A DNA stretch of 64,000 nt from Citrobacter braakii (GTDB taxonomy: Bacteria > Pseudomonadota > Gammaproteobacteria > Enterobacterales > Enterobacteriaceae), in assembly GCF_002075345.1 (NCBI RefSeq), contig NZ_NAEW01000006.1:1-64000 (forward strand), read 5' to 3'. The position numbers and the translations under genes are program-made. Positions 55,540 to 64,000 of this stretch are shown in pieces (within the stretch, counting starts at the first letter, position 1; each line of letters begins with the position of its first letter). Below the pieces are notes generated by a model, which was not told the origin of the DNA, ran no database searches, and saw nothing but the letters and a program-made list of their open reading frames with translations.

Positions 55540-58080
55540 TCAGTTACTGCCGAACATATCCTTTATCCAGCCAGCGACACCGTCGCTATCTTTCTTTTCC
55601 TGCTGCGCCGGTTGTTGCTGCTGCTGTTGAGGCTGCTGCTGCGGCGTTGACTGATCGAACGGATTCCCGGTCGGCTGTTGCATCATTTCACCCTGCTGAC
55701 ACAGCGAATCAGGATCGGTAGTCCATACCGGAAGCGTACGCATCCCCCCGCTACAAACGAAGTTACCGTCGTAGTCCACGCCCATATCCACCACATCTTC
55801 CGGCGGCGTCAGCACCAGCGGTGTTGGCGTCTGGTTAGCAAGATAACGCTGATAAATCGACATCGCACCGCTGGCACCGTACAGCTTGGTTGGCTGGTTG
55901 TTATCACGGCCCACCCAGGTGATGGTTACCTGGCTGCCGTCGATCCCGGCAAACCAGGTATCCACGTTGTTGTTAGTGGTCCCGGTTTTCCCTGCCAGAT
56001 GAAGCCCAGGATATTTCGCGCCAAGCTGGCGGCCCGTACCACGCTGAACCACCTGTTGCATGGTCCACAGCGTCATATACGCCGCCTGCGCCGGAACGGC
56101 ACGCTCGGCCTGCGGGAAGCTCTGATACAGCACCGTACCATCTTCGGCAATCACCGAACGCAGCGCCGACAACGGCGCGCGGTTCCCGCCGCTGGCGATA
56201 GTCTGGAACGCCTGTGCCACTTCGATCGGCGTCAGGTTCAACGCCCCCAGCAGCATGGCCGGAACCGGGTTAAGCTGATCTTTCGGCGCGCCCAGCTTCA
56301 GCCAGGTATCGGTGACGGCAGGCAGGCCCAGCGCCATCCCCAGATTTACCGTTGGCACGTTCATTGAGCGCGTTAACGCATCCACCAGCATCACTTTTCC
56401 ACTTTCGCTATAGCGACGGTCATCGTTCTGCGGCGACCACACCTGGCCGTTAGGCTGACGCAGCGCAATCGGGGCATCGGCAATCCAGGTATTCAGACGA
56501 TACAGCTTCGGCTGGCTGAGCGCTGTCAGATAGGTCGCTGGTTTAGCCAAAGAACCAATCGAACGACGTGCCTGCATCGCACGGTTATAACCAGCGAACT
56601 GCGGTTCTGCCCCCCCGACCATGGCACGCACTTCGCCGCTGAAGCGGTCGACCACCACAATCGCGGTTTCCAGATCGCTCAGCTTACGTTGTTTCTTCAG
56701 CACCGGAATACCTTCCACCGCCGCTTTTTCTGCAGCATCCTGCGCCACGGAATCAAAGGTGGTGAAAATCTTCACGCCGGAGAGGTCTTTAACTTTATCG
56801 CCCAGCTTAGCCTGTAGCTCCTGGCGCACCATCTGCATAAAGGCGGGCTGCGGTGAGATCACCCCACCACGCGGCTGTACGCCTAACGGACGCGCGCTCA
56901 GCATGTCATACAGATCCTGGTCGATAATCTGCTGCTGTTGTAGTAAACGCAGCACCAGGTTACGACGCTCCAGTGCCAGCTTCGGGTTACGCCACGGGTT
57001 ATAGATTGACGCTCCTTTAACCATCCCTACCAGCAGCGCCTGCTGGTCGAGGCTCAGCTCTTCCACCGGACGGCCAAAGTAGTAGAGGCTCGCCAGCGGG
57101 AAGCCGCGGATCTCATTGTCACCGCTTTGACCGAGATAGACTTCGTTCATGTACAGCTCAAGAATGCGGTCTTTGCTGTAACGCGCATCCATGATCAGCG
57201 CCATATAGGCTTCGTTGGCCTTACGCCAGTAGGAACGTTCGCTGGACAGGAACAGGTTTTTCACCAATTGCTGGGTCAGCGTACTGGCCCCTTGTACCGT
57301 GCGCCCCGCCGTCAGGTTCGCCAGCACCGCGCGGCCAATGGAATAGAGGCTGATACCGTCATGCTCATAGAAGTGACGATCTTCGGTCGCCAGCAGCGTG
57401 TCCACCAGCAGATCCGGGAATCCACTGCGCGGGACAAACAGGCGCTGCTCACCGTTAGGCGAAGAAAGCATGGTAATCAGCCGCGGATCGAGACGGAAGA
57501 AACCGAACTGGCGGTTGTTATCCATATTCTCGATGGTATCCAGATGGTCGCCATCAAAGGTCAGACGCGCGCGCACCTGTCCTTCTTTACTGTCCGGAAA
57601 ATCAAACGGACGACGGATCATCTCGATGCTTTTCGCCTGCACGGTGAATTCGCCAGGGCGCGTCATCTTCGTCACCTGACGATACTGCGTAGCCTCCAGC
57701 AGTTTCACCATCTCGTTCTTGCCGATCGGCATTTCTGGCTCAAGGTTAACCATACGGCCATATACTGCCGCAGGAAGCTGCCAGACTTTACCATCTATAC
57801 GGCTGCGGATTTTTTGGTCCAGATAAACGCCGTAAATGGCGATCAGCACCAAAAAAACAATCGACAGTTTTACCAGCAGCCAGAACCAGCCGCGTTTACC
57901 ACGAGGCTTACGCCCTTTGCCTTTACCCTTACGCGGCATCGGTTCTTCATCCTCATAGTCATCATCATCATAATCGTCGTCATACTCTTCATCTCTGAGT
58001 TGACGACGGCTCACCTTTTGTTTCACCGGACGCGAGGGTTTCCCTTTACGTCCAATTGGCTCGCGGTCATTCCCCGCCAT
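55540..58080 (-). CDS. mrcB: Bifunctional penicillin-binding protein 1B
   Basis: Major class A PBP polymerising and crosslinking peptidoglycan, activated by LpoB. The start MAGNDREP gives 846 residues (E. coli 844). A highly acidic cytoplasmic tail (Tyr/Asp/Glu-rich, about 23-45) precedes a basic stretch and one membrane anchor near 65-87. The UB2H domain precedes the glycosyltransferase motif [10 protein letters not shown]. The transpeptidase motifs are [14 protein letters not shown] and KTGTT. The C-terminus is a long Gln/Pro tract. An internal Met (EEPMPRK) could give the short gamma form. Confidence 0.96.
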   Translation of the reverse strand: MAGNDREPIGRKGKPSRPVKQKVSRRQLRDEEYDDDYDDDDYEDEEPMPRKGKGKGRKPRGKRGWFWLLVKLSIVFLVLIAIYGVYLDQKIRSRIDGKVWQLPAAVYGRMVNLEPEMPIGKNEMVKLLEATQYRQVTKMTRPGEFTVQAKSIEMIRRPFDFPDSKEGQVRARLTFDGDHLDTIENMDNNRQFGFFRLDPRLITMLSSPNGEQRLFVPRSGFPDLLVDTLLATEDRHFYEHDGISLYSIGRAVLANLTAGRTVQGASTLTQQLVKNLFLSSERSYWRKANEAYMALIMDARYSKDRILELYMNEVYLGQSGDNEIRGFPLASLYYFGRPVEELSLDQQALLVGMVKGASIYNPWRNPKLALERRNLVLRLLQQQQIIDQDLYDMLSARPLGVQPRGGVISPQPAFMQMVRQELQAKLGDKVKDLSGVKIFTTFDSVAQDAAEKAAVEGIPVLKKQRKLSDLETAIVVVDRFSGEVRAMVGGAEPQFAGYNRAMQARRSIGSLAKPATYLTALSQPKLYRLNTWIADAPIALRQPNGQVWSPQNDDRRYSESGKVMLVDALTRSMNVPTVNLGMALGLPAVTDTWLKLGAPKDQLNPVPAMLLGALNLTPIEVAQAFQTIASGGNRAPLSALRSVIAEDGTVLYQSFPQAERAVPAQAAYMTLWTMQQVVQRGTGRQLGAKYPGLHLAGKTGTTNNNVDTWFAGIDGSQVTITWVGRDNNQPTKLYGASGAMSIYQRYLANQTPTPLVLTPPEDVVDMGVDYDGNFVCSGGMRTLPVWTTDPDSLCQQGEMMQQPTGNPFDQSTPQQQPQQQQQQPAQQEKKDSDGVAGWIKDMFGSN

Positions 58081-58175
58081 GCTTTTTCTCCGCAACATTC
58101 AGGCGCAAGGGCCCGATTCTCTGTTCTTCCGTCAGTTAACAGAAGAAGAAATCTCTCAATTTACTGCCGTGTTTA

Positions 58176-58207
58176 TACCGGATGACGGCTTCGCTTTATC
58201 CGGCCTA
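58176..58207. repeat. REP palindrome between hrpB and mrcB
   Basis: TACCGGATGACGGC faces GCTTTATCCGGCCTAC around TTC, a classical single REP unit in the 135 bp gap directly after the hrpB stop. Confidence 0.85.
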
Positions 58208-58215
58208 CAGTTTCA

Positions 58216-60645
58216 TTACGAATACTTCTTTGTTCGCCGCGTTGGCGCGGTATTCGCCGGATCGTCCGGCCAGACATGTTTGGGATAGCGCCCTTTCATC
58301 TCTTTTTGCACCTCACGGTACGATCCCTGCCAGAACGCGCTCAAATCGCTCGTTACCTGCAACGGTCGTTGGGCCGGAGACAGCAGTTCCAGCACCAGCG
58401 GCACGCGCCCCTCGGCGATGGTTGGGGTCTTCGCTTCACCAAACATTTCCTGCATCCGAACCGCCAATACCGGAGGGTTATCCTCATGATAGCGAATGGC
58501 AATCCGGCTTCCCGTCGGCACAGTGTAATGCGCTGGCAGTTCACTATCCAGACGTTGCAGCATTGACCAATCCAGCAAACCGCGCAACGCCTGACCCACA
58601 TTTAGCGCTTTTAACGCGCGTAGCGAATGCACACCGCTCATGTGCGGCAGCAGCCAGCTCTCCAGCGTCGCCAGCAGAGAATCCTCATCTACCGCGGGCC
58701 AGTTATACTCTGACAACCAGTTTGCCGCACATTGCAGACGCAGGCGAAACTGCTCGGCTTCCGGCGTCCAGTTGAGCACACTTAGCCCTTTATCGCGAAT
58801 GCCGTTCAACATCGCCAGGTGCAACTCCTCTTCCGAGGGTTTGGCCAGCGCCTGTACTTTTACCGTTAGCTGGCCAATGCGCGACCGACGCAATGCTTTT
58901 AACGTTCCCTGAGTTTCATCCCATTCGATGGTGTCAGATTGTTGTAGCAGTTCAGGGCATGCCTGTATCAGCACCTCGATATCCAGCGGCAGAGCCAGCA
59001 GAATACGCGCATCCGGCGAAGCGCTGCCCTGCAGTAACAGCGGCGCAATCAGCCATTCATGGCGTCCGGAGGCGTCATCGGCATCCAGCATTGCCCCCAT
59101 GCCATTCGCCAGTTGATAGCGCCCTTCCTGCCCGCGCCGACGCGCGATCCGATCGGCAAACGCCTGCGCCAGTAATGAGGGGAGCAGCGCGCTCTCCGGC
59201 TGTCCGCTGCGAACGTTAAGCCGTTTCAGTAATTGTTGACTGCGCTGCTGCCAGGCGGGCTGATTTCGTGAAAACGCTACAGCCAGATCGGTACTGCCAC
59301 CGCGCGGCGGCTCTTCCAGAATCGCAGCCAGTTTTGCCGCCGTTGCCGCTTCATTGTCATTGTTGGCGCTAACCAGCATAGCCGCTAAACGGGGGTCGTT
59401 ACCCAACGTCGCCATTTTCTGCCCAATGGCGCTGAGCCTGTCACCCTCAAGCGCCCCCAGCATCTGCAGCAGCCGCTTTGCCGCCTGCAGGTTGATGGCG
59501 GGCGGGGTATCCAGCCAGTTCAGTTGCTCAGGGTCGGAACATCCCCATTGCAGTAACTCCATCAGCAGTCCGGACAGGTCGCTCTGTAAAATCTCCGGTT
59601 CTCCCTGCGCCGCCGCTCTTTCCGCCTGCTCTTTGGCAAGCAAATGTAGGCAGATACCGGGTTCCAGACGGCCCGCGCGTCCCGCTCGCTGGGTCATCGA
59701 GGCCTGGCTTATGCGTTGGGTAATCAGTCGCGTTAAACCGGTACGCGCATCATAGCGCGCCACGCGCTCCTGGGCGCAGTCCACCACCAGCCGGATGCCT
59801 TCGATCGTTAAGCTGGTTTCGGCAATATTGGTCGCCAGCACTACTTTGCGCTTGCCTTGCGGAGCGGGCAAAATCGCCTGACGCTGCTCGGCAAGCGTCA
59901 GCGCGCCGTACAGTGGGCACAACAACACATCGCTGCCCACACGCGTTGCCAGTTGCTCCTGCACGCGCTGGATTTCCCCTACACCCGGCAAAAACAGCAG
60001 CAGCGACCCGCTTTCATGGCGCAGGAGTTCTGCCGTCGCTATCGCTACCGCTTCAGCAAAACGCAGATGCGCCGCCAACGGCTGATATCGTCGCTCAACG
60101 GGAAATGCGCGGCCTTCAGAAACGATCGTCGGCGCATCGGGCAACATCTGCTGCAAACGCCCGTTGTCCAAAGTGGCGGACATGATCAACAGTTTCAGAT
60201 CGTCACGCAGCCCTTGCTGCACATCCAGCAACAGCGCCAGCGCCAGGTCGGCCTGCAAACTCCGCTCGTGAAATTCGTCGAGGATGATCAGCCCAACGCC
60301 CGTCAGTTCGGGGTCGCGCTGGATCATGCGCGTCAGAACCCCCTCCGTCACCACCTCAAGGCGGGTCTGCGGCCCTACGCAGCTTTGCGCACGCATGCGA
60401 TACCCCACGGTCTCGCCAGGCTTTTCATTCAGCAATTCCGCCAACCGCTGCGCCACATTGCGTGCTGCCAGACGCCGCGGCTCCAGCAAAATAATCCGTC
60501 CCTTGATACCGCGATGTTCAAGGAGTCGCAACGGCAGCCAGGTTGATTTCCCGGCACCGGTCGGCGCCGTCAGCAAAACCTGCGACGAGGCATCAAGGGC
60601 GGTAAGTAGTTCAGGCACTACGGCAGCAACGGGCAACGACGTCAC
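58216..60645 (-). CDS. hrpB: ATP-dependent RNA helicase-like protein HrpB
   Basis: DEAH-box helicase family member whose cellular role is not settled. The GTG at 60645 is preferred because GGAG sits 6 bp upstream. It gives 809 residues, as curated for E. coli; an ATG 15 codons earlier has no Shine-Dalgarno and a TACAAT -10-like motif overlaps it. Walker A APTGAGKST, LDEFHERS, MSATLD and QRAGRAGR are all present, followed by the HA2 and HrpB C-terminal domains. It diverges from thpR. Confidence 0.94.
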   Translation of the reverse strand: MTSLPVAAVVPELLTALDASSQVLLTAPTGAGKSTWLPLRLLEHRGIKGRIILLEPRRLAARNVAQRLAELLNEKPGETVGYRMRAQSCVGPQTRLEVVTEGVLTRMIQRDPELTGVGLIILDEFHERSLQADLALALLLDVQQGLRDDLKLLIMSATLDNGRLQQMLPDAPTIVSEGRAFPVERRYQPLAAHLRFAEAVAIATAELLRHESGSLLLFLPGVGEIQRVQEQLATRVGSDVLLCPLYGALTLAEQRQAILPAPQGKRKVVLATNIAETSLTIEGIRLVVDCAQERVARYDARTGLTRLITQRISQASMTQRAGRAGRLEPGICLHLLAKEQAERAAAQGEPEILQSDLSGLLMELLQWGCSDPEQLNWLDTPPAINLQAAKRLLQMLGALEGDRLSAIGQKMATLGNDPRLAAMLVSANNDNEAATAAKLAAILEEPPRGGSTDLAVAFSRNQPAWQQRSQQLLKRLNVRSGQPESALLPSLLAQAFADRIARRRGQEGRYQLANGMGAMLDADDASGRHEWLIAPLLLQGSASPDARILLALPLDIEVLIQACPELLQQSDTIEWDETQGTLKALRRSRIGQLTVKVQALAKPSEEELHLAMLNGIRDKGLSVLNWTPEAEQFRLRLQCAANWLSEYNWPAVDEDSLLATLESWLLPHMSGVHSLRALKALNVGQALRGLLDWSMLQRLDSELPAHYTVPTGSRIAIRYHEDNPPVLAVRMQEMFGEAKTPTIAEGRVPLVLELLSPAQRPLQVTSDLSAFWQGSYREVQKEMKGRYPKHVWPDDPANTAPTRRTKKYS

Positions 60646-60718
60646 AAATGACTCCAGAGGGTTAACATTCTTCGCGCTGCATTGTAGCATCGCGTTAATT
60701 CATAACCGAGTATCCATC

Positions 60719-61249
60719 ATGTCTGAGCCAAAAAGGCTGTTCTTTGCGATTGAATTGCCTGGCGAGGTTCGGGAGCAGTTAATCCACTGGCGGGCCGCGC
60801 AGTTCCCCCCTGAAGCGGGTCGTCCCGTCGCCGCCGATAATCTGCATCTGACGCTCGCCTTTTTGGGCGACGTCAGCGCTGAGAAGCAGCATGCGTTAAC
60901 GCAGCTTGCAGGGCGTATTCGCCAGCCGGGTTTTACGCTCAAACTCGACGATGCCGGGCAATGGCTGCGCTCGCGAGTCGTGTGGTTGGGAATGCGTCAG
61001 CCGCCGCGCGGGCTGCTGCAGTTGGCGAACATGTTGCGGGCACAAGCCGCACGCAGTGGGTGCCACCAGAGCCCGCAGCCGTTTCACCCGCATATCACGC
61101 TGCTGCGTGACGCCGGTCACGCGGTATCTATCCCTCCGCCAGGGTTTGGCTGGTCGTTTCCGGTAACAGAGTTTGGGCTTTATTCCTCCTCATTCATGCG
61201 AGGACGCACGCGTTACACGCAGTTGCAACGCTGGACGCTGACTGAATAA
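60719..61249 (+). CDS. thpR: RNA 2',3'-cyclic phosphodiesterase
   Basis: 2H phosphoesterase (formerly ligT) that opens 2',3'-cyclic phosphate RNA ends and can reversibly ligate tRNA halves in vitro. The ATG at 60719 gives 176 residues, the E. coli length; the much longer frame upstream runs antisense through hrpB and is discarded. The two HxT motifs are HLTLAFLG (H43, T45) and HPHITLLRD (H125, T127). It is followed by sfsA after 15 bp. Confidence 0.96.
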   Translation: MSEPKRLFFAIELPGEVREQLIHWRAAQFPPEAGRPVAADNLHLTLAFLGDVSAEKQHALTQLAGRIRQPGFTLKLDDAGQWLRSRVVWLGMRQPPRGLLQLANMLRAQAARSGCHQSPQPFHPHITLLRDAGHAVSIPPPGFGWSFPVTEFGLYSSSFMRGRTRYTQLQRWTLTE

Positions 61250-61264
61250 TCAAAGGAACTGTTC

Positions 61265-61969
61265 ATGCAATTTTCTCCACCTTTACAACCTGCAACGCTC
61301 ATTCAGCGCTATAAGCGTTTTTTAGCGGATGTGATCACACCGGATGGCACAACGTTAACGCTACACTGCCCCAATACGGGAGCCATGACCGGCTGCGCAA
61401 CGCCGGGAGATACAGTTTGGTATTCGACATCAGAAAATACTAAACGAAAATATCCACATACCTGGGAATTAACGCAAACCCAATCCGGTGCACTTATTTG
61501 TGTTAACACGCTGTGGGCCAATAGATTAACGAAAGAGGCTATTCAGCGTTCGTTAATTTCGGAAGTTTCAGACTACAGCACCTTGAAAAGTGAAGTAAAA
61601 TACGGCGCAGAAGGGAGCCGCATCGACTTTTTGTTACAGGCGGATTCCCGACCTGACTGCTATATTGAAGTGAAATCAGTCACGTTGGCGGAAAAAGATC
61701 AGGGTTATTTTCCCGATGCCATCACTGAACGAGGTCAGAAACATCTTCGGGAATTGATGAGCGTAGCGGCCGAAGGCAAGCGCGCGGTGATATTTTTCGC
61801 GGTGTTGCATTCAGCCATTACACGGTTTTCACCCGCGCGCCATATCGATGCAAAATATGCGCAATTATTAGTTGAAGCACAGCTTAAGGGGGTAGAAATT
61901 CTGGTTTATAAAGCGGAACTTTCTGCCCATGGTATGACTCTTAAAGAGCCGTTGCCCATTACCTTGTAA
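61265..61969 (+). CDS. sfsA: Sugar fermentation stimulation protein SfsA
   Basis: 234-residue conserved protein first found to boost maltose fermentation when overexpressed. It was proposed as a DNA-binding regulator, though its fold suggests a nuclease-like domain, so the function is uncertain. Recognisable motifs are [43 protein letters not shown] and [20 protein letters not shown]. It follows thpR closely and precedes dksA by 177 bp. Confidence 0.94.
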   Translation: MQFSPPLQPATLIQRYKRFLADVITPDGTTLTLHCPNTGAMTGCATPGDTVWYSTSENTKRKYPHTWELTQTQSGALICVNTLWANRLTKEAIQRSLISEVSDYSTLKSEVKYGAEGSRIDFLLQADSRPDCYIEVKSVTLAEKDQGYFPDAITERGQKHLRELMSVAAEGKRAVIFFAVLHSAITRFSPARHIDAKYAQLLVEAQLKGVEILVYKAELSAHGMTLKEPLPITL

Positions 61970-62146
61970 TGGTGTAAATATTCGGTTAATTAGTATTCTG
62001 GGCGCGTGGGCAAATACGCTTTTCCTCACAGGGTTGTCAAGTGTTACGTTTAGATAATTGCTATCCGGAAAAGCATCTGCTATTTATAGCGACCTGATTT
62101 TTCCCCCGAACATGGGGATCGATAGTGCGTGTTAAGGAGAAGCAAC

Positions 62147-62602
62147 ATGCAAGAAGGGCAAAACCGTAAAACATCGTCCCTGAGTATTCTCGCCATCGCT
62201 GGGGTGGAGCCGTACCAGGAGAAACCGGGCGAAGAGTATATGAACGAAGCCCAGCTGTCGCACTTCAGGCGTATTCTTGAGGCATGGCGTAATCAACTTA
62301 GGGATGAAGTTGATCGCACCGTATCTCATATGCAAGACGAAGCGGCTAACTTCCCTGATCCGGTGGACCGCGCCGCACAGGAAGAAGAATTCAGCCTTGA
62401 GCTGCGTAACCGTGATCGTGAGCGCAAACTGATCAAAAAGATCGAGAAGACGCTGAAGAAAGTAGAAGACGAAGATTTCGGCTACTGCGAATCATGCGGC
62501 GTAGAAATTGGTATTCGCCGTCTGGAAGCGCGTCCGACAGCCGATCTGTGCATCGACTGTAAAACGCTGGCAGAAATCCGCGAAAAACAAATGGCAGGTT
62601 AA
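62147..62602 (+). CDS. dksA: RNA polymerase-binding transcription factor DksA
   Basis: Binds the RNA polymerase secondary channel and, with ppGpp, represses rRNA and activates amino-acid promoters; the rrn P1 promoter at the left edge of this window is a typical target. The ATG after AAGGAGA gives 151 residues, the E. coli length. The coiled-coil tip carries Asp71, Asp74 and Ala76 ([10 protein letters not shown]). A four-Cys zinc finger (C114, C117, C135, C138) and a C-terminal helix follow. A terminator separates it from gluQ. Confidence 0.98.
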   Translation: MQEGQNRKTSSLSILAIAGVEPYQEKPGEEYMNEAQLSHFRRILEAWRNQLRDEVDRTVSHMQDEAANFPDPVDRAAQEEEFSLELRNRDRERKLIKKIEKTLKKVEDEDFGYCESCGVEIGIRRLEARPTADLCIDCKTLAEIREKQMAG

Positions 62603-62631
62603 TTCCGGTCATTTTTACCACGTTTACTACA

Positions 62632-62660
62632 GGCGGGAGCTTCTCCCGCCTTATTATTTG
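62632..62660 (+). terminator. dksA-gluQ intergenic terminator
   Basis: GGCGGGAG / CTCCCGCC forms an 8 bp stem with loop CTT followed by TTATTATTTG. It sits 30 bp after dksA and directly before gluQ. A terminator at this spot is known in Shigella to limit gluQ expression from the dksA promoter. Confidence 0.88.
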
Positions 62661-62672
62661 TTAGCCCGCAAA

Positions 62673-63569
62673 ATGAGCGATTCACATTATATTGGCCGCT
62701 TCGCCCCTTCCCCCTCTGGCGAACTCCATTTTGGTTCACTGATTGCCGCCCTCGGAAGTTACCTGCAGGCCCGTGCTCGTCGCGGAATCTGGCGGGTACG
62801 CATTGAAGATATTGACCCCCCTCGTGAAGTTCCCGGTGCTGCAGACACGATTCTGCGTCAGCTGGAACATTACGGACTGCACTGGGATGGCGATATTTTA
62901 TGGCAATCCCAGCGTCATGACGCCTACCGCGAGGCGCTGGCCTGGCTGCATCAGCAGGATCTGAGCTATTACTGCACCTGTACGCGCGCGCGTATTCAAA
63001 GCGTCGGCGGTATTTACGACGGTCATTGCCGTGAGCTACGCCACGGGCCTGAACAGGCGGCGGTCCGCATTAAGCAACGCCATCCGGTGATGCAGTTTAC
63101 GGACCAACTGCGCGGTGTGATTCAGGCTGATCCGCGGCTTGCAAAGGAAGATTTTATTATTCACCGTCGCGACGGGCTGTTTGCCTATAACCTCGCGGTG
63201 GTGGTAGACGACCACTTCCAGGGCGTGACGGAAATTGTGCGCGGTGCCGATCTTATCGAACCGACGGTACGGCAAATTTCGTTGTATCAACAGTTCGGCT
63301 GGCAAGCGCCGGACTATATTCATCTGCCGCTGGCGCTCAACGAACAAGGCGCTAAACTTTCAAAACAAAATCATGCACCTGCACTGCCGCAAGGCGATCC
63401 ACGCCCGGTGATTGTTGCTGCGCTGCGCTTTCTCGGCCAGCACTCCGATATCCCGTGGCAGGAGATGCGCGTGGATCAGATTCTCACGTTTGCCATTGAA
63501 AACTGGAGTCTGACAGCGGTGCCAGAATCGGCGATCGTAAATCCGCCATTCTCAAATGCATCATGCTGA
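62673..63569 (+). CDS. gluQ: Glutamyl-Q tRNA(Asp) synthetase
   Basis: Truncated GluRS-like enzyme (gluQRS) that attaches glutamate to queuosine at position 34 of tRNA-Asp. From ATG 62673 it is 298 residues; the E. coli protein is 308, starting upstream of the equivalent Met, so TTG 62658 or another upstream start is possible. Class I motifs are [12 protein letters not shown] (HIGH-like) and AKLSKQNHA (KMSKS-like). Zinc-binding Cys lie in [11 protein letters not shown] and DGHCREL. The anticodon-binding domain of GluRS is absent, as in the family. Confidence 0.93.
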   Translation: MSDSHYIGRFAPSPSGELHFGSLIAALGSYLQARARRGIWRVRIEDIDPPREVPGAADTILRQLEHYGLHWDGDILWQSQRHDAYREALAWLHQQDLSYYCTCTRARIQSVGGIYDGHCRELRHGPEQAAVRIKQRHPVMQFTDQLRGVIQADPRLAKEDFIIHRRDGLFAYNLAVVVDDHFQGVTEIVRGADLIEPTVRQISLYQQFGWQAPDYIHLPLALNEQGAKLSKQNHAPALPQGDPRPVIVAALRFLGQHSDIPWQEMRVDQILTFAIENWSLTAVPESAIVNPPFSNASC

Positions 63570-63640
63570 GCTATGATTAGCCGCTATTTTTACACAGCAA
63601 CACTTGTTCTGATTGAAGTTTGACACTACCGAGGTGCACT

Positions 63641-64000
63641 ATTTTTACCCGAGTCGCTAATTTTTGCCGCAAGGTGCTAAGCCGCGAGGAGCGCGAGGCC
63701 GAGCTCGCCGTTGCCCGTCCACATATGACGGTAATCCCGCGTGAGCAGCACTCTATCTCCCGCAAAGATATCAGTGAAAATGCCCTGAAGGTAATGTACA
63801 GGCTCAATAAGGCCGGATACGAGGCATGGCTGGTTGGCGGAGGCGTACGCGATCTTTTGCTGGGCAAAAAGCCGAAAGATTTTGATGTCACGACTAACGC
63901 CACGCCAGATCAGGTGCGAAAACTGTTTCGTAACTGTCGTCTGGTTGGTCGCCGTTTCCGTCTGGCCCATGTCATGTTTGGCCCGGAAATTATCGAAGTG
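63641..64000 (+). CDS. pcnB: Poly(A) polymerase I, N-terminal part (runs off the right edge)
   Basis: Adds 3' poly(A) tails that promote RNA decay and controls ColE1-type plasmid copy number through RNA I. The reading frame is open from ATT 63641 to the end of the window (120 codons). The encoded protein matches E. coli PcnB from its first residues ([16 protein letters not shown]). No ATG, GTG or TTG lies at that point; ATT with GAGGTG 4 bp upstream matches the unusual AUU start reported for E. coli pcnB. The class II nucleotidyltransferase motif [20 protein letters not shown] is present. Confidence 0.9.
   Translation, partial: MFTRVANFCRKVLSREEREAELAVARPHMTVIPREQHSISRKDISENALKVMYRLNKAGYEAWLVGGGVRDLLLGKKPKDFDVTTNATPDQVRKLFRNCRLVGRRFRLAHVMFGPEIIEV

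Noticed and set aside
60284-60718. N-terminal extension of thpR in the longest open frame
   Set aside because: The extra 145 codons run antisense through hrpB; the ThpR family begins at MSEPKRLFF.

Overview
The window is a 64 kb block of conserved enterobacterial core chromosome. Gene for gene it matches the Escherichia coli K-12 stretch from pcnB to rrsH (b0143 to b0201), read here in the opposite orientation, from the 5' end of a 16S rRNA gene at the left edge to the start of pcnB at the right edge. Proteins are nearly the same length as their E. coli counterparts, with clear differences in surface-exposed loops. The block has no fimbrial cluster between hemL and fhuB (as Salmonella enterica carries there) and no yaeI between dapD and yaeH (as K-12 carries). 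Together with the ERIC and REP repeats, this suggests a close relative of Escherichia and Salmonella, with Citrobacter my best guess. The genus call is inference.

Layout. 1-1000: 16S 5' end, rrn leader with boxA and P1/P2 promoters, and gmhB (minus strand). 1070-7650: MetJ operator with metNIQ, then rcsF-trmO, proS and yaeF (plus). 7690-9390: nlpE, arfB, yaeQ (minus). 9490-10023: yaeP-rof (plus). 10078-33780: a long minus-strand run, read right to left as rpsB-tsf, pyrH, frr, dxr, uppS-cdsA-rseP-bamA-skp-lpxD-fabZ-lpxA-lpxB-rnhB-dnaE-accA, ldcC, yaeR, tilS. This holds the envelope-biogenesis operon (undecaprenyl diphosphate, phospholipid, sigma-E signalling, outer-membrane protein assembly and lipid A) together with translation factors. 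34229-39162: map, glnD, dapD, yaeH (plus). 39205-43591: cdaR, degP, dgt (minus). 43675-45827: mtn, btuF, yadS (plus). 45947-47794: erpA, clcA (minus). 47963-49243: hemL (plus). 49344-55307: fhuACDB ferrichrome uptake operon (minus). 55540-60645: mrcB, hrpB (minus). 60719-64000: thpR, sfsA, dksA, gluQ and partial pcnB (plus).

The non-coding content is modest but informative. It includes a three-unit MetJ operator, a Fur-box region, a strong sigma-E promoter at degP and two weaker sigma-E-like sites inside uppS and rseP, the rpsB leader (tff/t44 region), and many rho-independent terminators. REP/BIME palindromes sit at gene ends, and three ERIC-type repeats lie near dxr and map. pcnB appears to start at a non-canonical ATT codon.

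I found no prophage, insertion sequence, CRISPR array, defence island, toxin-antitoxin pair or unexplained gene cluster. I do not think this window contains an undescribed system. The findings are small-scale regulatory, repeat and loop-variation observations.
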